NCBI GenBank assembly: GCA_033065855.1
Contig: JAVXUO010002165.1
Location: 124,001 to 188,000 of the forward strand
Length of the DNA: 64,000 nucleotides
Source: Escallonia rubra
Taxonomy: Eukaryota; Streptophyta; Magnoliopsida; Escalloniales; Escalloniaceae
Direction of reading: 5' to 3'
Shown here piece by piece: positions 35,838 to 45,835 of the stretch. A model generated the notes under the pieces. The model saw only the letters and a list, made by a program, of their open reading frames with translations, was not told the origin of the DNA and ran no database searches. The translations under genes and the position numbers were made by a program. Positions within the stretch are counted from its first letter, which is position 1. Every line of letters starts with the position of its first letter.

Positions 35838-37354
35838 TTATGTGGAAGTATTGGCAGCTTGGAAGCGAGCTTGAAAGAAGGCAAGCAACATTTCTCTAGA
35901 AGGCAAACTTTCCCTGACAATGCTGGAGCCGAGGAACTCATCAACCCATCCACATAATTTAGGGAACTTTTCTTTGTTTAGCAACTCCACCCCTCTTACT
36001 TCTTGTATAACTCCAAGCCACAACCCTACGAAATTAACAACAATGTTGACAAGCCCAATGCTTTCTCCGCTGAAGAACCTCTTGTCATTGAGTTCAGTTT
36101 CAAGAAATTCTACGTCTCCATAAGCTTCTTCAATGACCTCCTCATCTTGGGTTGTACAAGCCTTGTACACAGAATGCGTGCACTAGGCACAAAGTTTATG
36201 TTAGTTTTTCTTGATGGCACATGCAAAAACGTACAGTTCGTGAAAATATACATTGATTGGATCTCATTGAATATTCAAAATAGACCACGATTATGGACGG
36301 ATTACATGTTCTTAAGTATAGTGATTTATAAAGGTGACTTTAAACAGAGATTCTGCAAATGTGATCGAAGCATTGGGTGAATCAGACGTTAACTATTCTT
36401 CCAGCGGAGGTGTCATAGAAGATGGTAAGCATCTTCAGAACGCAAGCTTAGTTGGTGAAGTGAACAAGGAACGTAGTAACTGTTTGCACCTATTTTTTCA
36501 TTAATAACTTCACTTTAATTAAATGCCACTAAATGGGTATTTACTTTTTATTATTATTTCTGAAGGAGATAATGAAGAAATCAAATCAGAAGGAAAAGGA
36601 ACACATCTAAAAATGTGTTCCTATTGATAAGGAATAAGTAGTGTTTGTTACTTATTAGTGGATAGTTATTTTTTAAATGGTTTGGAGTTATTTATTAAGT
36701 GAATAGTTTGTCTTACGGTGATACTTATTTTCTACAATTTGTGGATATACTAATGTTAGGTCAAAGAGGAAGTAACGACATCATTAATCAACCACACAAA
36801 TCAAGATTTTTTCAAGTTTTTTTCTTTTTCTTTTTCTTTCCTTTATGTTTAGAAGCTCTTCCAATCTATCGATAGAGAATCTAGTTTCCAGAGTTGGAAA
36901 TGTTGTGCTTTGTAAACATCTTCAACATTAATAAAAGTTTTTCTTCAAGTTTTGAGACACAAAATTAGTGACTGATTTGGTAAAGGTTTGGATGTGAAGA
37001 CTTGGAGCATAAACTGTGAACATCAATGGAAGGATGGAGTGCCTTTTCATCTATGAACTTGACCCAGAAACGTGCCATGGCTCTATCATAAGGATCTCGA
37101 GGCAAGATTGGAGTGTCTTTCCAGGTCTCATCGATGTACTCAAGAATAACAAGAGACTCGGCAATCGCCCTTCCGTTGTGCACAAGAACAGGGACTTTCT
37201 TGTGAACAGAGTTGTACTCGAGAAGCATGGGGCTCTTGTTGGAGAGGTCCTCTTCAATGAATTCGTACTCAATCCCCTTCACTTTTAGGGCAATCTCCAC
37301 CCTACAACTGTATGGGCTTCTCTTTAGTCCAAGCAACTTCACTTCCTCTCCCAT
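35838..37354 (-). CDS. Tau-class glutathione S-transferase, copy C (GSTU8-like)
   Basis: Third GST paralogue. Exon 1 is 37,354-37,043 (104 codons) and exon 2 is 36,182-35,838 (114 codons plus stop). Joined they give 218 aa with Ser13 (KRSPYS), Lys40, Val54, Pro55, Glu66 and Ser67. The intron is only 860 bp because about 470-490 bp present in A and B is missing near its 5' end. The 5' splice site reads AAG|GC where A and B have AAG|GT, so the intron would be GC-AG. If it is not spliced, translation continues about 25 codons into the intron and stops, giving a 129-aa protein without the C-terminal domain. Exon 2 differs in the conserved patch ([12 protein letters not shown], where A has [12 protein letters not shown]). 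A TATAAATA box lies upstream at 37,408-37,415. Confidence 0.85.
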
Positions 37355-37407
37355 TTTAACAGCACTTCTTGTAATGCTGGGTTTTGTTATACAGAGGGAT
37401 TCAGAAA

Positions 37408-37415
37408 TATTTATA
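37408..37415 (-). promoter_or_regulatory. TATA-like box of GST copy C
   Basis: TATAAATA on the minus strand, 54-61 bp upstream of the ATG, at the same place as in copy B. Confidence 0.5.
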
Positions 37416-37559
37416 TTTAATAAGCCAGAAAGAAATATATGAGGGGAAGTTTGAAGTTTGTTTTTTTGCTTACCAATCTATTCATGGTCAAAGTTGGCGC
37501 TCCAGGGGGGCCTATGGTACGGTTTGTGTGCCTAACCGTAACTTTGGTGGATAGGCCAT

Positions 37560-38704
37560 CTGACCTGCCGCAGGCAATAATTCCGATCGAGTTGGTGATG
37601 TCGATGGTGACTTTGAGGTTTGAAGTTTGAGGCTATGAAGATGGTAGTCTCGCATGGTGGGGCAGCGGTGAAGGGTATTGATAGAGTGAAAGAACAGAAA
37701 ATAAAACAAGAAAGGGAGAGGGAGAGCCTCTCATTCTAACGAGAGAAGCCCTCCCTGGCAGTGGTGGTGTTGTTTTTAGAGAGAGTAAGGTAGAGAGAAG
37801 GATGTACAATATGGTGTTTATTTTTTGGTGAACCAATGGTTCATGGTCTATTTATTCAACTTGAGCCAACAATCTTGATGTCAAAGTTACTGATTGCTAC
37901 TTAACTGCTGGAACAATTGAGCAATCCAACTTAGCCCCCCCGCCTTTGTAAAGTTGATGGGGGAAGAAGCCTACTCTCAATCGCATGATTGCTGCTCACA
38001 GAGTCAGGGTGATTAACATTTAGCTACTGGACTCCATCGCATATGTATATTTATGGTACTTTCAAAAGACAATAGTTTCACTAAAATAACTCTGTTACAA
38101 GCAAGTTGTCAATGGATGGGGAATTTGGCAGATTTGAGATGCTTTTTTACAAATGTTTAACCTTAACACAGGCTCAACGCACTTGCTTGGATGTCTCTGT
38201 ACTCTTATTTTGATCTAATTCAGTTCTATTAAATACCAGAATAAAAACGAAAGGTATGGTTTGGTATTTAAAACGACTAGATTGTATTCTTAGGCCTATT
38301 ATTTACGTAATATATTACTTTTTGACGCTAAAGTTGCTATGTTATGGTATGGGATTTTTTGAACTCTTTTCTTGATACAAAGCAAAATTACACTGGTTTG
38401 GTCATTGTCCTCATCCGCTTATTCTCACTGCCGATACATTTCACGCATTCTAAGGATATATGTAGAAAGAATGACATGACTTCCATTCAATTGTTTAATT
38501 GGACCAAAAGACTTTTTCCGTTCTTTCCTTTCACTTCACACATTGCCAAACAATGGCCAAATGATACAAGTCTTCTTAAAACTGTTGCCTTGTGTTTCAT
38601 TTTTGTTCTCTCGATTTTTGTGTCATAAATTTTTATTTGGATAATATTTCGACTCATCTGATAGTCAATTATCTAATTTTTATTTCGAAAAGTTTGTATT
38701 ATTT
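37560..38704. other. Unique intergenic DNA right of unit C, no gene seen
   Basis: Similarity to unit A ends at about 37,560. Open frames here (such as 38,344-38,628 plus) have no recognisable domain and a biased composition. Confidence 0.5.
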
Positions 38705-38718
38705 ATCCTCTTCAATTT
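38705..38718. repeat. Target site duplication, left copy (LINE 38719-39710)
   Basis: ATCCTCTTCAATTT, identical to 39,711-39,724 and followed by the poly-T of the LINE tail. Confidence 0.88.
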
Positions 38719-39710
38719 TTTTTTTTTGTAAGCAAGTTCAATTCAAGGGAAAAAAAACGAATACAAGGGGAAAAATAAACAAAAGCACCGGCTAGTTCCC
38801 TAAGTCATCCACTAGCAAAAGGAAATCAGAAATGGATGACGTTGGAACTAAGCCAACGAAGTGAGCTCTATCAGCCCAATTGGCCAGAAGGTGTGCCATA
38901 CAATTTGTTTCTCTACTAATTTTTCCAAAGCTCCAACAGGGTAAAGTTTTCAACTTTTCTCTTGCCTCCTCAATTGCTGCATAGCATCTCCAGTTCGGGG
39001 AAGCTTCCAAGGTATTGAACCAGTTTACCACTGACTGGGCATCACCCTCAAAAATAGCATAAGTGCAGTTGTATTTAATGGCCAAATCAATCGCAAGGAG
39101 GGCTGCTAAAGCTTCGGCAAGTTCAGGGTCCGTGGCCGTTGAGGACTTGGTTTGAGCTGCAATTACATCACCCAGGTGATTTGTAATAATCGCAGCTTGA
39201 ACGGATGAACTTGCGCGAACCGCTGCGTCGAAATTGACTTTAAACCATAACGGAGGTGGTCTGCTCCAGCCCTTTGTACTTGTGGTATGCATTCCAAGAG
39301 GGATAAGAACTTCAGAGTGTTGATTGTAACTCAAGAGAACTCTTTTAGCTACTGTTGTTGCATGGATCTCCACATTTTGGAAGATTTTTTGGTTTCGGCT
39401 CATCCATATATGCTCCAAAATGGTGCTAGCAAAAAGCGTAAAGCTAAGCTTGAGGTTTGGGTCCTGCATACCTGGAGATTGGGGGAAGATGAAATCCTTC
39501 AACCAAAGTAAAGGGGAAGCTTCCAGCTCATCAGAGATGGAGATTGGGCGGAAATTCTCGGGGGAAATCATCCATAAAGATCTGGCTAGGGGGCAGTGGA
39601 TGAAGAGATGGAAAGAAGTTTCTACAGCGGCATGGCAAAGGGGACAATCAGTAGAGATCTCCGGTTTGAAAGTCTTGATGATACTTCTAGTCGGCAAAAT
39701 GTTCCACGCA
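38719..39710 (-). mobile_element. 5'-truncated LINE with open zf-RVT and RNase H frame
   Basis: The 3' end of an L1-type LINE ORF2 on the minus strand, open from about 39,721 to 38,792 (309 codons). The zf-RVT zinc-binding region is at the start (CPLCHAAVETSFHLFIHCPLARSLW). A plant LINE-type RNase H domain occupies the second half, with candidate acidic residues in VNFDAA, DPELAEALAAL and EGDAQSVV and a late histidine in NCMAHLLA. RT and endonuclease are lost by 5' truncation. A poly(A) tail (poly-T to 38,727) and a perfect 14-bp duplication flank it. The first three codons of the frame lie in the target duplication, so there is no native start codon. It could be read as a host RNase H gene, but the tail and duplication argue for a LINE copy. 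Confidence 0.9.
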
Positions 39711-39724
39711 ATCCTCTTCAATTT
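39711..39724. repeat. Target site duplication, right copy (LINE 38719-39710)
   Basis: ATCCTCTTCAATTT, a perfect match to 38,705-38,718, at the truncated 5' end of the LINE. Confidence 0.88.
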
Positions 39725-39748
39725 GAGTCACTATAGCTAGTGACTCAA
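39723..39748. repeat. Perfect 11-bp inverted repeat
   Basis: TTGAGTCACTA and TAGTGACTCAA separated by TAGC. It overlaps the right end of the LINE target duplication by two bases. No function assigned. Confidence 0.7.
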
Positions 39749-40439
39749 ACCGAAGAGTGGAAAATCTCAACGATAACAAGTCTCTAACATTAGGAACAAT
39801 AATAATAAGGGAGCCACCTAAGTGTAATAGGGCCACTCCATATTATCAGGGCATTATCCAGAGTGGAAAATATCAATGATAATAAGGCTTGAAATTCCTA
39901 TATTTATTAGTTTCCAGCCAATCATTGTGTTTGAATGAAGAATTTCAAATTATCTTGTATTTCAAAATCCATTCATTTTGAAATTCGTTGATTTACAAAT
40001 TTATGGAATTGCAAATATTGTGTTTGGGCGATTTTGTAGATTGAGTATTTCATATGTGGATTTACATTTGAAAATTTGAACCTAGATAATTTAATATTAT
40101 ATAGGTACAAACTAATGAGAGAGAGCATTTCCTTTTTTTTTATGGAAGAAGTTACCTAAAATAATGGAGACTCTTTTTGTGGAAGAGATTTGACAAATAA
40201 CTCGTCTGGACTAGTTATTTCTAGAGGGGATTTTAGCACACCAAATCCCTCATAGAATTTGGTAAATCCATCTTATCAGTATCCAAACAAGGGATTTTAT
40301 ACAATGTACTTCAAAATTCTCTATGAAAGTGAAATTATCAGTTCAATTATCTCATCCAAACACTCTTTTAAGTAGTAGCAAGTTTGTTATCGTTGATAAG
40401 CACTTATCATTCCCACCCAGAAAAACAAGAGGGTACAGC
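39749..40439. other. Intergenic DNA, no gene seen
   Basis: AT-rich. The stretch 39,920-40,370 has the look of an old MITE (GTGTTTG near the left, CCAAACAC near the right), but no clear ends or duplication could be fixed. Confidence 0.35.
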
Positions 40440-42618
40440 TTAAATGCACGTTCATGCTCAAACACAATAAAGGACAGGTCCATAGCATGCTGTAAAGTGA
40501 TCTACTGGTGCGTCTCTAAGATTTTGCGTGCAAGAATCAAGAAGGTCCTGCCACAGTTGATAAGTTGGAATCAGTCTGCATTTGTGGCTAAAAGAAGTAC
40601 AGCTGACAATATTCTTCTAACGCAGGAATTAGTTAAAGACTATCACAGAGAATGTGGTTTACCTTACAGAAAGCATATGACTAAGTTGGGTTGGATTTCC
40701 TAAGGCATGTCATGCAAACCATGAATTTTTCTCCGCTCTTTGTGGCATGGATTCTGCAATGTGTCTCAACTGCCACGTTTTCAGTTAACGTCAATGGGAA
40801 TGTGGAGGGCTATTTTGCAAGCTCCAAGGGATTAAGACGAGGAGATTCAATATCTCCTTATTTGTTTTTATTGGTGATGGAAGCTTTTTCTTACATCTTG
40901 ACTAGCTATACTAATCATCAGGACTTTGAGCATCACCCAAGATGCAAAGACCTAAAGATTCTTCGCATGTGCTACTTATTCTTGTTAGCCCAAGCTAACC
41001 AATCCTCTATCAGGCTGATTAAGCAAGCTTTGGATGAGTTTCACATTCTCTGAGAGTTATCTCATAATATGGCTTAAAGCTCAATCTTCTTGGCTGGGGT
41101 GGACACAACAACTGCCGATACATTGTCAAGAATAATTGGCATTCAAATAGTAATTAAGTTCCCAGTAACCTACATTGGTGTGCCTTTAATTTCAACAAAG
41201 TTGCACTATAATTGTGAAGGCCTAGTTGAAAGAATTACTAAGAAGATTGCAAGTTGGATTACAAAGGTCTTATCATATCTTATCGTATGCAAGTCTACTG
41301 GTGTTCTATTTTTGTCCTCCCTAAGAAAACTATAAGATAAATTGAAAGGAAAATTAGAGCCTTTATTTTGCATGGTCATGATGTGAATGCACATGGGGCA
41401 AAAGTAGCTTGGAAGGATGTTAGTCTACCGAAAAAATAAGGGAGATTGGGTATGAAAAGGATGGACGAATGGAACAAAGCTACAATAAGTAAACATATGT
41501 GGGACTTGGCTCTTAAGAAGGATTCTCATTGGGTCAAATGGTACCATGTTTACATAATCAAAGGACAACACTTTTGGACATTTTAGACCACCTGTGGTGT
41601 TACCTTGGACATGGTGTAAAATCCTGAAACTTAGGGATCAGTTTTGCCAGTATGTACACTATAAAGTAGGGAATGGAAGAACCACTTGTTTGTGGAAGGA
41701 TAAATGGTTAAAAGGCAAATCCATAATTGAGCAGTTTGGCCTGAGGATTATATATGATTTAGGGCTGAGTGGCAATGCTAAGGTCGATGAGACCATCCAA
41801 GGGCATGTATGGAAAATGTTGTTGAATAGATCCAATGACTTGATTGAGAGCTCTTAATTCTGTGTTGGCTACACTACCTTAACCTAACACAGTAACACTC
41901 ATTTGGGCTTTACATCCAAGTGGTAAATTCACCATAAAAGTGCATGGGAAGGTATCGGAACCAGAGCAAATACTGATCCTATATGGAAGCTAGTTTAGTT
42001 TACTGGGCACATCCTTAAATACTCATTGATATTATGGATTTTGTGCAAGGGCGGTCTAAGGACAAAGGTTAATCTGAGGCCTTTTAATGTACTCCGAGAG
42101 GTCTACTGTGAACTATGCTCTCACCAGCCAGAAACTGAAGACCATCTGTTCACCCAATGTTCCTTTGCTAAGGAAATTTGGAAATTAGTTTTTGACAGAT
42201 TGAAGGTGAGAATACTCTTGCAGTCCTGGTCTCAAGTATGTCATCTAGTTTCAAGACAATTCAAAGGTAAAAGCTTTAGAGCTAAACTTGGGAAGCTTAC
42301 TGTTGCTGTTGTTATCTAAGGGATCTGGCATGAAAGAAACACCAGAATTTTTAACAGAAACAAACATCTGCTCAAGGCTACTTGTATCTTACAGCAGTGG
42401 ATTAGATTCAGAGTTTACAGTTGAAAAAAGATTACTGCTTTCTCTATTAAGCAAGAACTATGCCATGCTTGGGGCATTGATACAAAGCTCATGCTTACAG
42501 GGACAGAATAACTAGAATGAGCTTATACATATGGCCTAGTTGTGCCTTACAGGATTCTATATAAGGTTGAGATTGTATATGCTTGCATTTAATGGATAAA
42601 AGGGACCTTCGACCAAAA
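40440..42618 (+). mobile_element. Decayed LINE (L1-type), 5' truncated
   Basis: Plus-strand ORF2 remains. RT begins at about 40,470-40,680 (IACCKVIYWCVSKILRARI, NQSAFVAKRSTADNILLTQE), then 40,691-41,053 (GLRRGDSISPYLFLLVMEA), 41,100-41,300 (YIGVPLIST), the stretch after RT at 41,594-41,857 (PWTWCKILKLRDQFCQYVHY) and zf-RVT at 42,026-42,319 (CELCSHQPETEDHLFTQCSFAKEIW). The catalytic FADD/YADD stretch of RT is missing, and the frame is broken by several stops and at least two deletions. A short poly(A) ends at about 42,618. It is the same family as 11,370-12,431 but older. No target duplication was found. Confidence 0.85.
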
Positions 42619-43515
42619 AAAATATATATATGCACAGCACGTTCCTGAGTTCGTAATCTAAACCTTCAAACTGGAGAGAGCAAATTATTTTAATTTCTAG
42701 ACATAGTCAGACGTGTGCATGGCAAACTTCAAAAACCAACTCTCTCTCTCTCTCTCTCTCCCTCCATCCATTTGATAACCTGATAAAACCCCCAAGATAA
42801 TTGAAAAATGCTTGTGTATAATCTTCTCGTTATATAAGCAAGTCTTCATGATTTTAATTCCATTATGCATAAGGTCCGATGTCAAAATATGACTATAACT
42901 CTCAGGTAGGTTTAAGGTAGCATCATCAGATTCATCCCTATTGTTCCAATTTAATCAACGTCTCAAATATTTATGTGTGAAGCATGTCAGTTTGCATTTG
43001 TTTAGAAATGATGTGTGCATGCGTGTGTTTTTTTCTGTGCGTGAGGTATCTGATGTTTCAGCTGTTTAATTTCATAGCCTTATCGTCTATAGTCCTGAAA
43101 CTTCCGGACCTTTTCCTGTTTCACTTAATGATCTACAGGCATTTGCCATGATCATTAAAATGGCAGCAATAGCAACGACATGTGATATTAATATACTTGT
43201 AGTATCATAATCTCTCCTTCGATTGAAGTGTATTTTCTTGAGCTAGAATAGGGCATGATTCTGGTCATGCTTGGACCACGGCAATCTCACGTATGATGGT
43301 ACTAAAGATATTGTAGAAGAAATATATAGGTCAATCTGGGAATGCTGTTCAGTTGAAATAAAGTAGCAGTGTGAAGCAAACCAATAAGGGTCGACGGTGA
43401 ATACCTTTAAATATATGAGATCATTGATTATAATTTATACGTTGCACAAGCATCACAAGTAAAATAACGGAATTACATCTATTTTGTGGCTAGAAAGGCC
43501 TTTGAGCCAAAACCC
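42619..43515. other. Intergenic DNA downstream of the germin-like gene
   Basis: No gene seen. A (CT)n run lies at about 42,741-42,760. The rest is unremarkable AT-rich sequence. Confidence 0.5.
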
Positions 43516-43521
43516 TTTATT
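43516..43521 (-). terminator. Possible poly(A) signal of the germin-like gene
   Basis: AATAAA on the minus strand, about 32 bases past the stop codon of the germin-like protein. Confidence 0.45.
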
Positions 43522-43552
43522 AGAAGCCGGTGAGACCCTTCTAGCGTCTGGT

Positions 43553-44170
43553 TCAGGCATTTGAGCCAAGTCCATTCTTTAGTTTTTGAATGGTGGTAAC
43601 GTCAGTGTTGAATGATTTTGCCAAGATAATGTCAGGAACGCTGGTATTGAAGAGGGCCTCAGGAACAGAAACACGTCCAAAGTTTGCACTGCCAAATGCC
43701 GAAAGCGCATTGGCTTGATTCTTGGTGTCACTGTTGTACTGGAAGTGAATAAGTCCCTTAGGAAACAAAAACATATCGCCCTTTTCGAGAGTCTTAGTGA
43801 AGAGCTTCAGGTTGGTGTCAACAAGGAAGACATCAAGCCTGCCTGAGAGGAGGAGCAAGATCTCGGACCCACGAGGATGGGAATGCGGTGCGTTGACGGA
43901 GAGAGGAGGGAACTGTAGAAATGCATAAGAAACGCTCTGGCCGTTCAGCGCTGGAAATTCAATCATGGTCACTCTAGTAAGCATAAAATTTGTTGGCTGG
44001 GCTCCTCCAATAACGCCTCTCAGGCCAGTGTAGGTGAAGTAGTCGGAAGTAACGTTCGTTACATTTGGTGGCACGATGTAATCAACAAGGATGTCCGGGT
44101 CCGCTGCTGCTATGTAGAGGCTAGCAAGCACAATCGCTAGCACATATGAGAAGGCGTTCTTGGGAGCCAT
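43553..44170 (-). CDS. Germin-like protein (secreted cupin)
   Basis: A single-exon, complete 205-aa germin-like protein, normal length for the family. Residues 1-23 form a signal peptide (hydrophobic run ending AAA before DPDILVDY), so it is secreted to the cell wall. The cupin barrel carries the Mn-binding ligands His96, His98 and Glu103 (PHSHPRGSE) and His142 in the perfect second box GDMFLFPKGLIHFQYN. Possible N-glycosylation sites are Asn36, Asn39 and Asn175. It has no cysteine at all, so the disulfide of typical germins is absent; from memory this fits the GLP9-like branch. Family members act as superoxide dismutase, oxalate oxidase or wall proteins; which applies here cannot be told. 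A TATA box lies upstream and a poly(A) signal downstream. Confidence 0.93.
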   Translation of the reverse strand: MAPKNAFSYVLAIVLASLYIAAADPDILVDYIVPPNVTNVTSDYFTYTGLRGVIGGAQPTNFMLTRVTMIEFPALNGQSVSYAFLQFPPLSVNAPHSHPRGSEILLLLSGRLDVFLVDTNLKLFTKTLEKGDMFLFPKGLIHFQYNSDTKNQANALSAFGSANFGRVSVPEALFNTSVPDIILAKSFNTDVTTIQKLKNGLGSNA

Positions 44171-44276
44171 AAGGAACTTAGAAGTGTGCAGCTATAGTTT
44201 GATAGTATATGGAAAGGATTTGATGGTCCGTTTCAATACGTAGACGTGGGATGTATGTCTAGTTGGCTTGAGTCCC

Positions 44277-44284
44277 TTATATAA
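44277..44284 (-). promoter_or_regulatory. TATA box of the germin-like gene
   Basis: TATATAAG-type box in the palindrome CTTATATAAG (44,276-44,285), about 107 bp upstream of the ATG, consistent with a leader of about 75 nt. Confidence 0.55.
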
Positions 44285-44599
44285 GCTTCCAAGATATTTC
44301 AGTAGTTTTTTTTGGAAAGAGATAGAAGTCATAATAAGCTTGCAACATATTTCATTTAGCCACTAATAAGCATTCAGTAATCAAACAAACCCACCTCAGT
44401 TTTCAACCTTCGCATGTCGTAGACATTCTAACGCCCAACAAAATTGTAGTGTAACACACGGAACATAGTTTGATACGTGCAAAAGCACTCAAAGCGGTTG
44501 ACATCATAGCTAAATTGCAAATTGTTAGGTAATGTTAGATCATGTTGTCAAATCTATATCTATATATATCATATCATACAAAGAAATAAATATCATATC

Positions 44600-45835
44600 A
44601 TATATCATATAAATAATATATAAATGTATAAAAGACGAAGCGTTGTGCGTTGTGGAGGCGACACATAAATTTTTTTGGTATTTTTTTCTTTTTTTTACCC
44701 CTTTTAATTTTGCGACACGTCATCGCCTTTTACTTATACGACACTTCATCATGTTTGTTTTGATATCACATTCTTTTTTCACTTCTACTTATTAGAGACA
44801 CACATGCATCATAACTCTTTACTATAATTTATTATTAAAAAATCCGTACGTATTATTTACATAATTTTGCTAAACTTTATAAGAGTAGAAAACTAATAAT
44901 GCACCTTCTAAAACTCTACCTATTCACTATACTTACTTATAAGGTCTTAAGTTTCACTACTAACACTTCAACAAATAAAAAATTAAAAACCTCTACTTAT
45001 TAAAGTCACACATGTATCGTGACTCTTTACTATAACTTATTATTAAAAAATTTGTAGGTATTATTGACATAATTTTACTAAACTTTATAAGAGTAGAAAA
45101 TCAATTATGCACTTTCTACAACTCTATCTATTCAATAGCATATAAGGTCTTAATTTTCACTACTAATATCCCAAAAGTACTTTAAAAACTTCTACTTATT
45201 AAAGTCACACATGCATCATGACTCTTTACTATAATTTATTATTAAAAAATTCGCGGATATTATTGGATACAATTCTACATCTTTTAAAACTCTACCTATT
45301 CATTATACAAATATATAAGGTCTTAATTTTTCCTACTGACAGTTCAAAAGTACTTTAAAAACCTCTCCTTATTAAAGTCACATATGCGCTATGACTCTTT
45401 ACTATTATTTTTCAATACTTCCACCCCAAAAGTACTATAAAAGTCACGCATGCATCATGACTCTTTATTATAATTTATTATTAAAAATTCACACGTATTA
45501 TTGGTATAATTTTACTAAACTTTATAAGAGTAGAAAACCAATTCTACACCTTTGATTTATTCAATACACTCCATATGAGGTCTTAATTTTCATTGCTAGC
45601 ACCTCAAAAGTACTTTAAAACCCTCTACTTACTAAAGTCACATATGCATTATGACTCTTTACTATAATTTATTGTTGAAAATTTTGTAAGTATTATTGGC
45701 ATAATTTACTGAACTTTATAAGAATACAAAACCAAGTTTGCACTTTATGAAACTCTACCTATTCAATATACCAACATATAAGGTCATAACTTTCACTACT
45801 AACACCTTAAAAGTACTTTTCAAATAAATTAAAAT
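44600..45835. repeat. AT-rich repeat domain, direct array of about five units
   Basis: Begins with a lead-in (about 44,606-44,760: GACGAAGCGTTGTGCGTTGT, GCGACACGTCATC) that recurs at about 51,675-51,790. Then come units of about 170-215 bp starting near 44,785, 44,985, 45,188, 45,360 and 45,620. Each contains CACATGCATCATGACTCTTT, TAATTTATTATTAAAAA, ACTTTATAAGAGTAGAAAAC, a CTACACCTTCTAAAACTC-type stretch and GGTCTTAATTTTCACTACTA. Units are imperfect, some with internal deletions. No coding capacity. It is not a simple satellite, because single units recur further right. Unclassified; a Helitron or MULE end region is possible. Confidence 0.75.

Noticed and set aside
38344-38628. 94-codon plus-strand frame
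   Set aside because: Biased composition, no domain, no clear promoter or conservation.
38792-39721. Reading the 309-codon RNase H frame as a host gene
   Set aside because: A poly(A) tail and a perfect 14-bp target duplication show it is a truncated LINE copy, and its first codons come from the target site.
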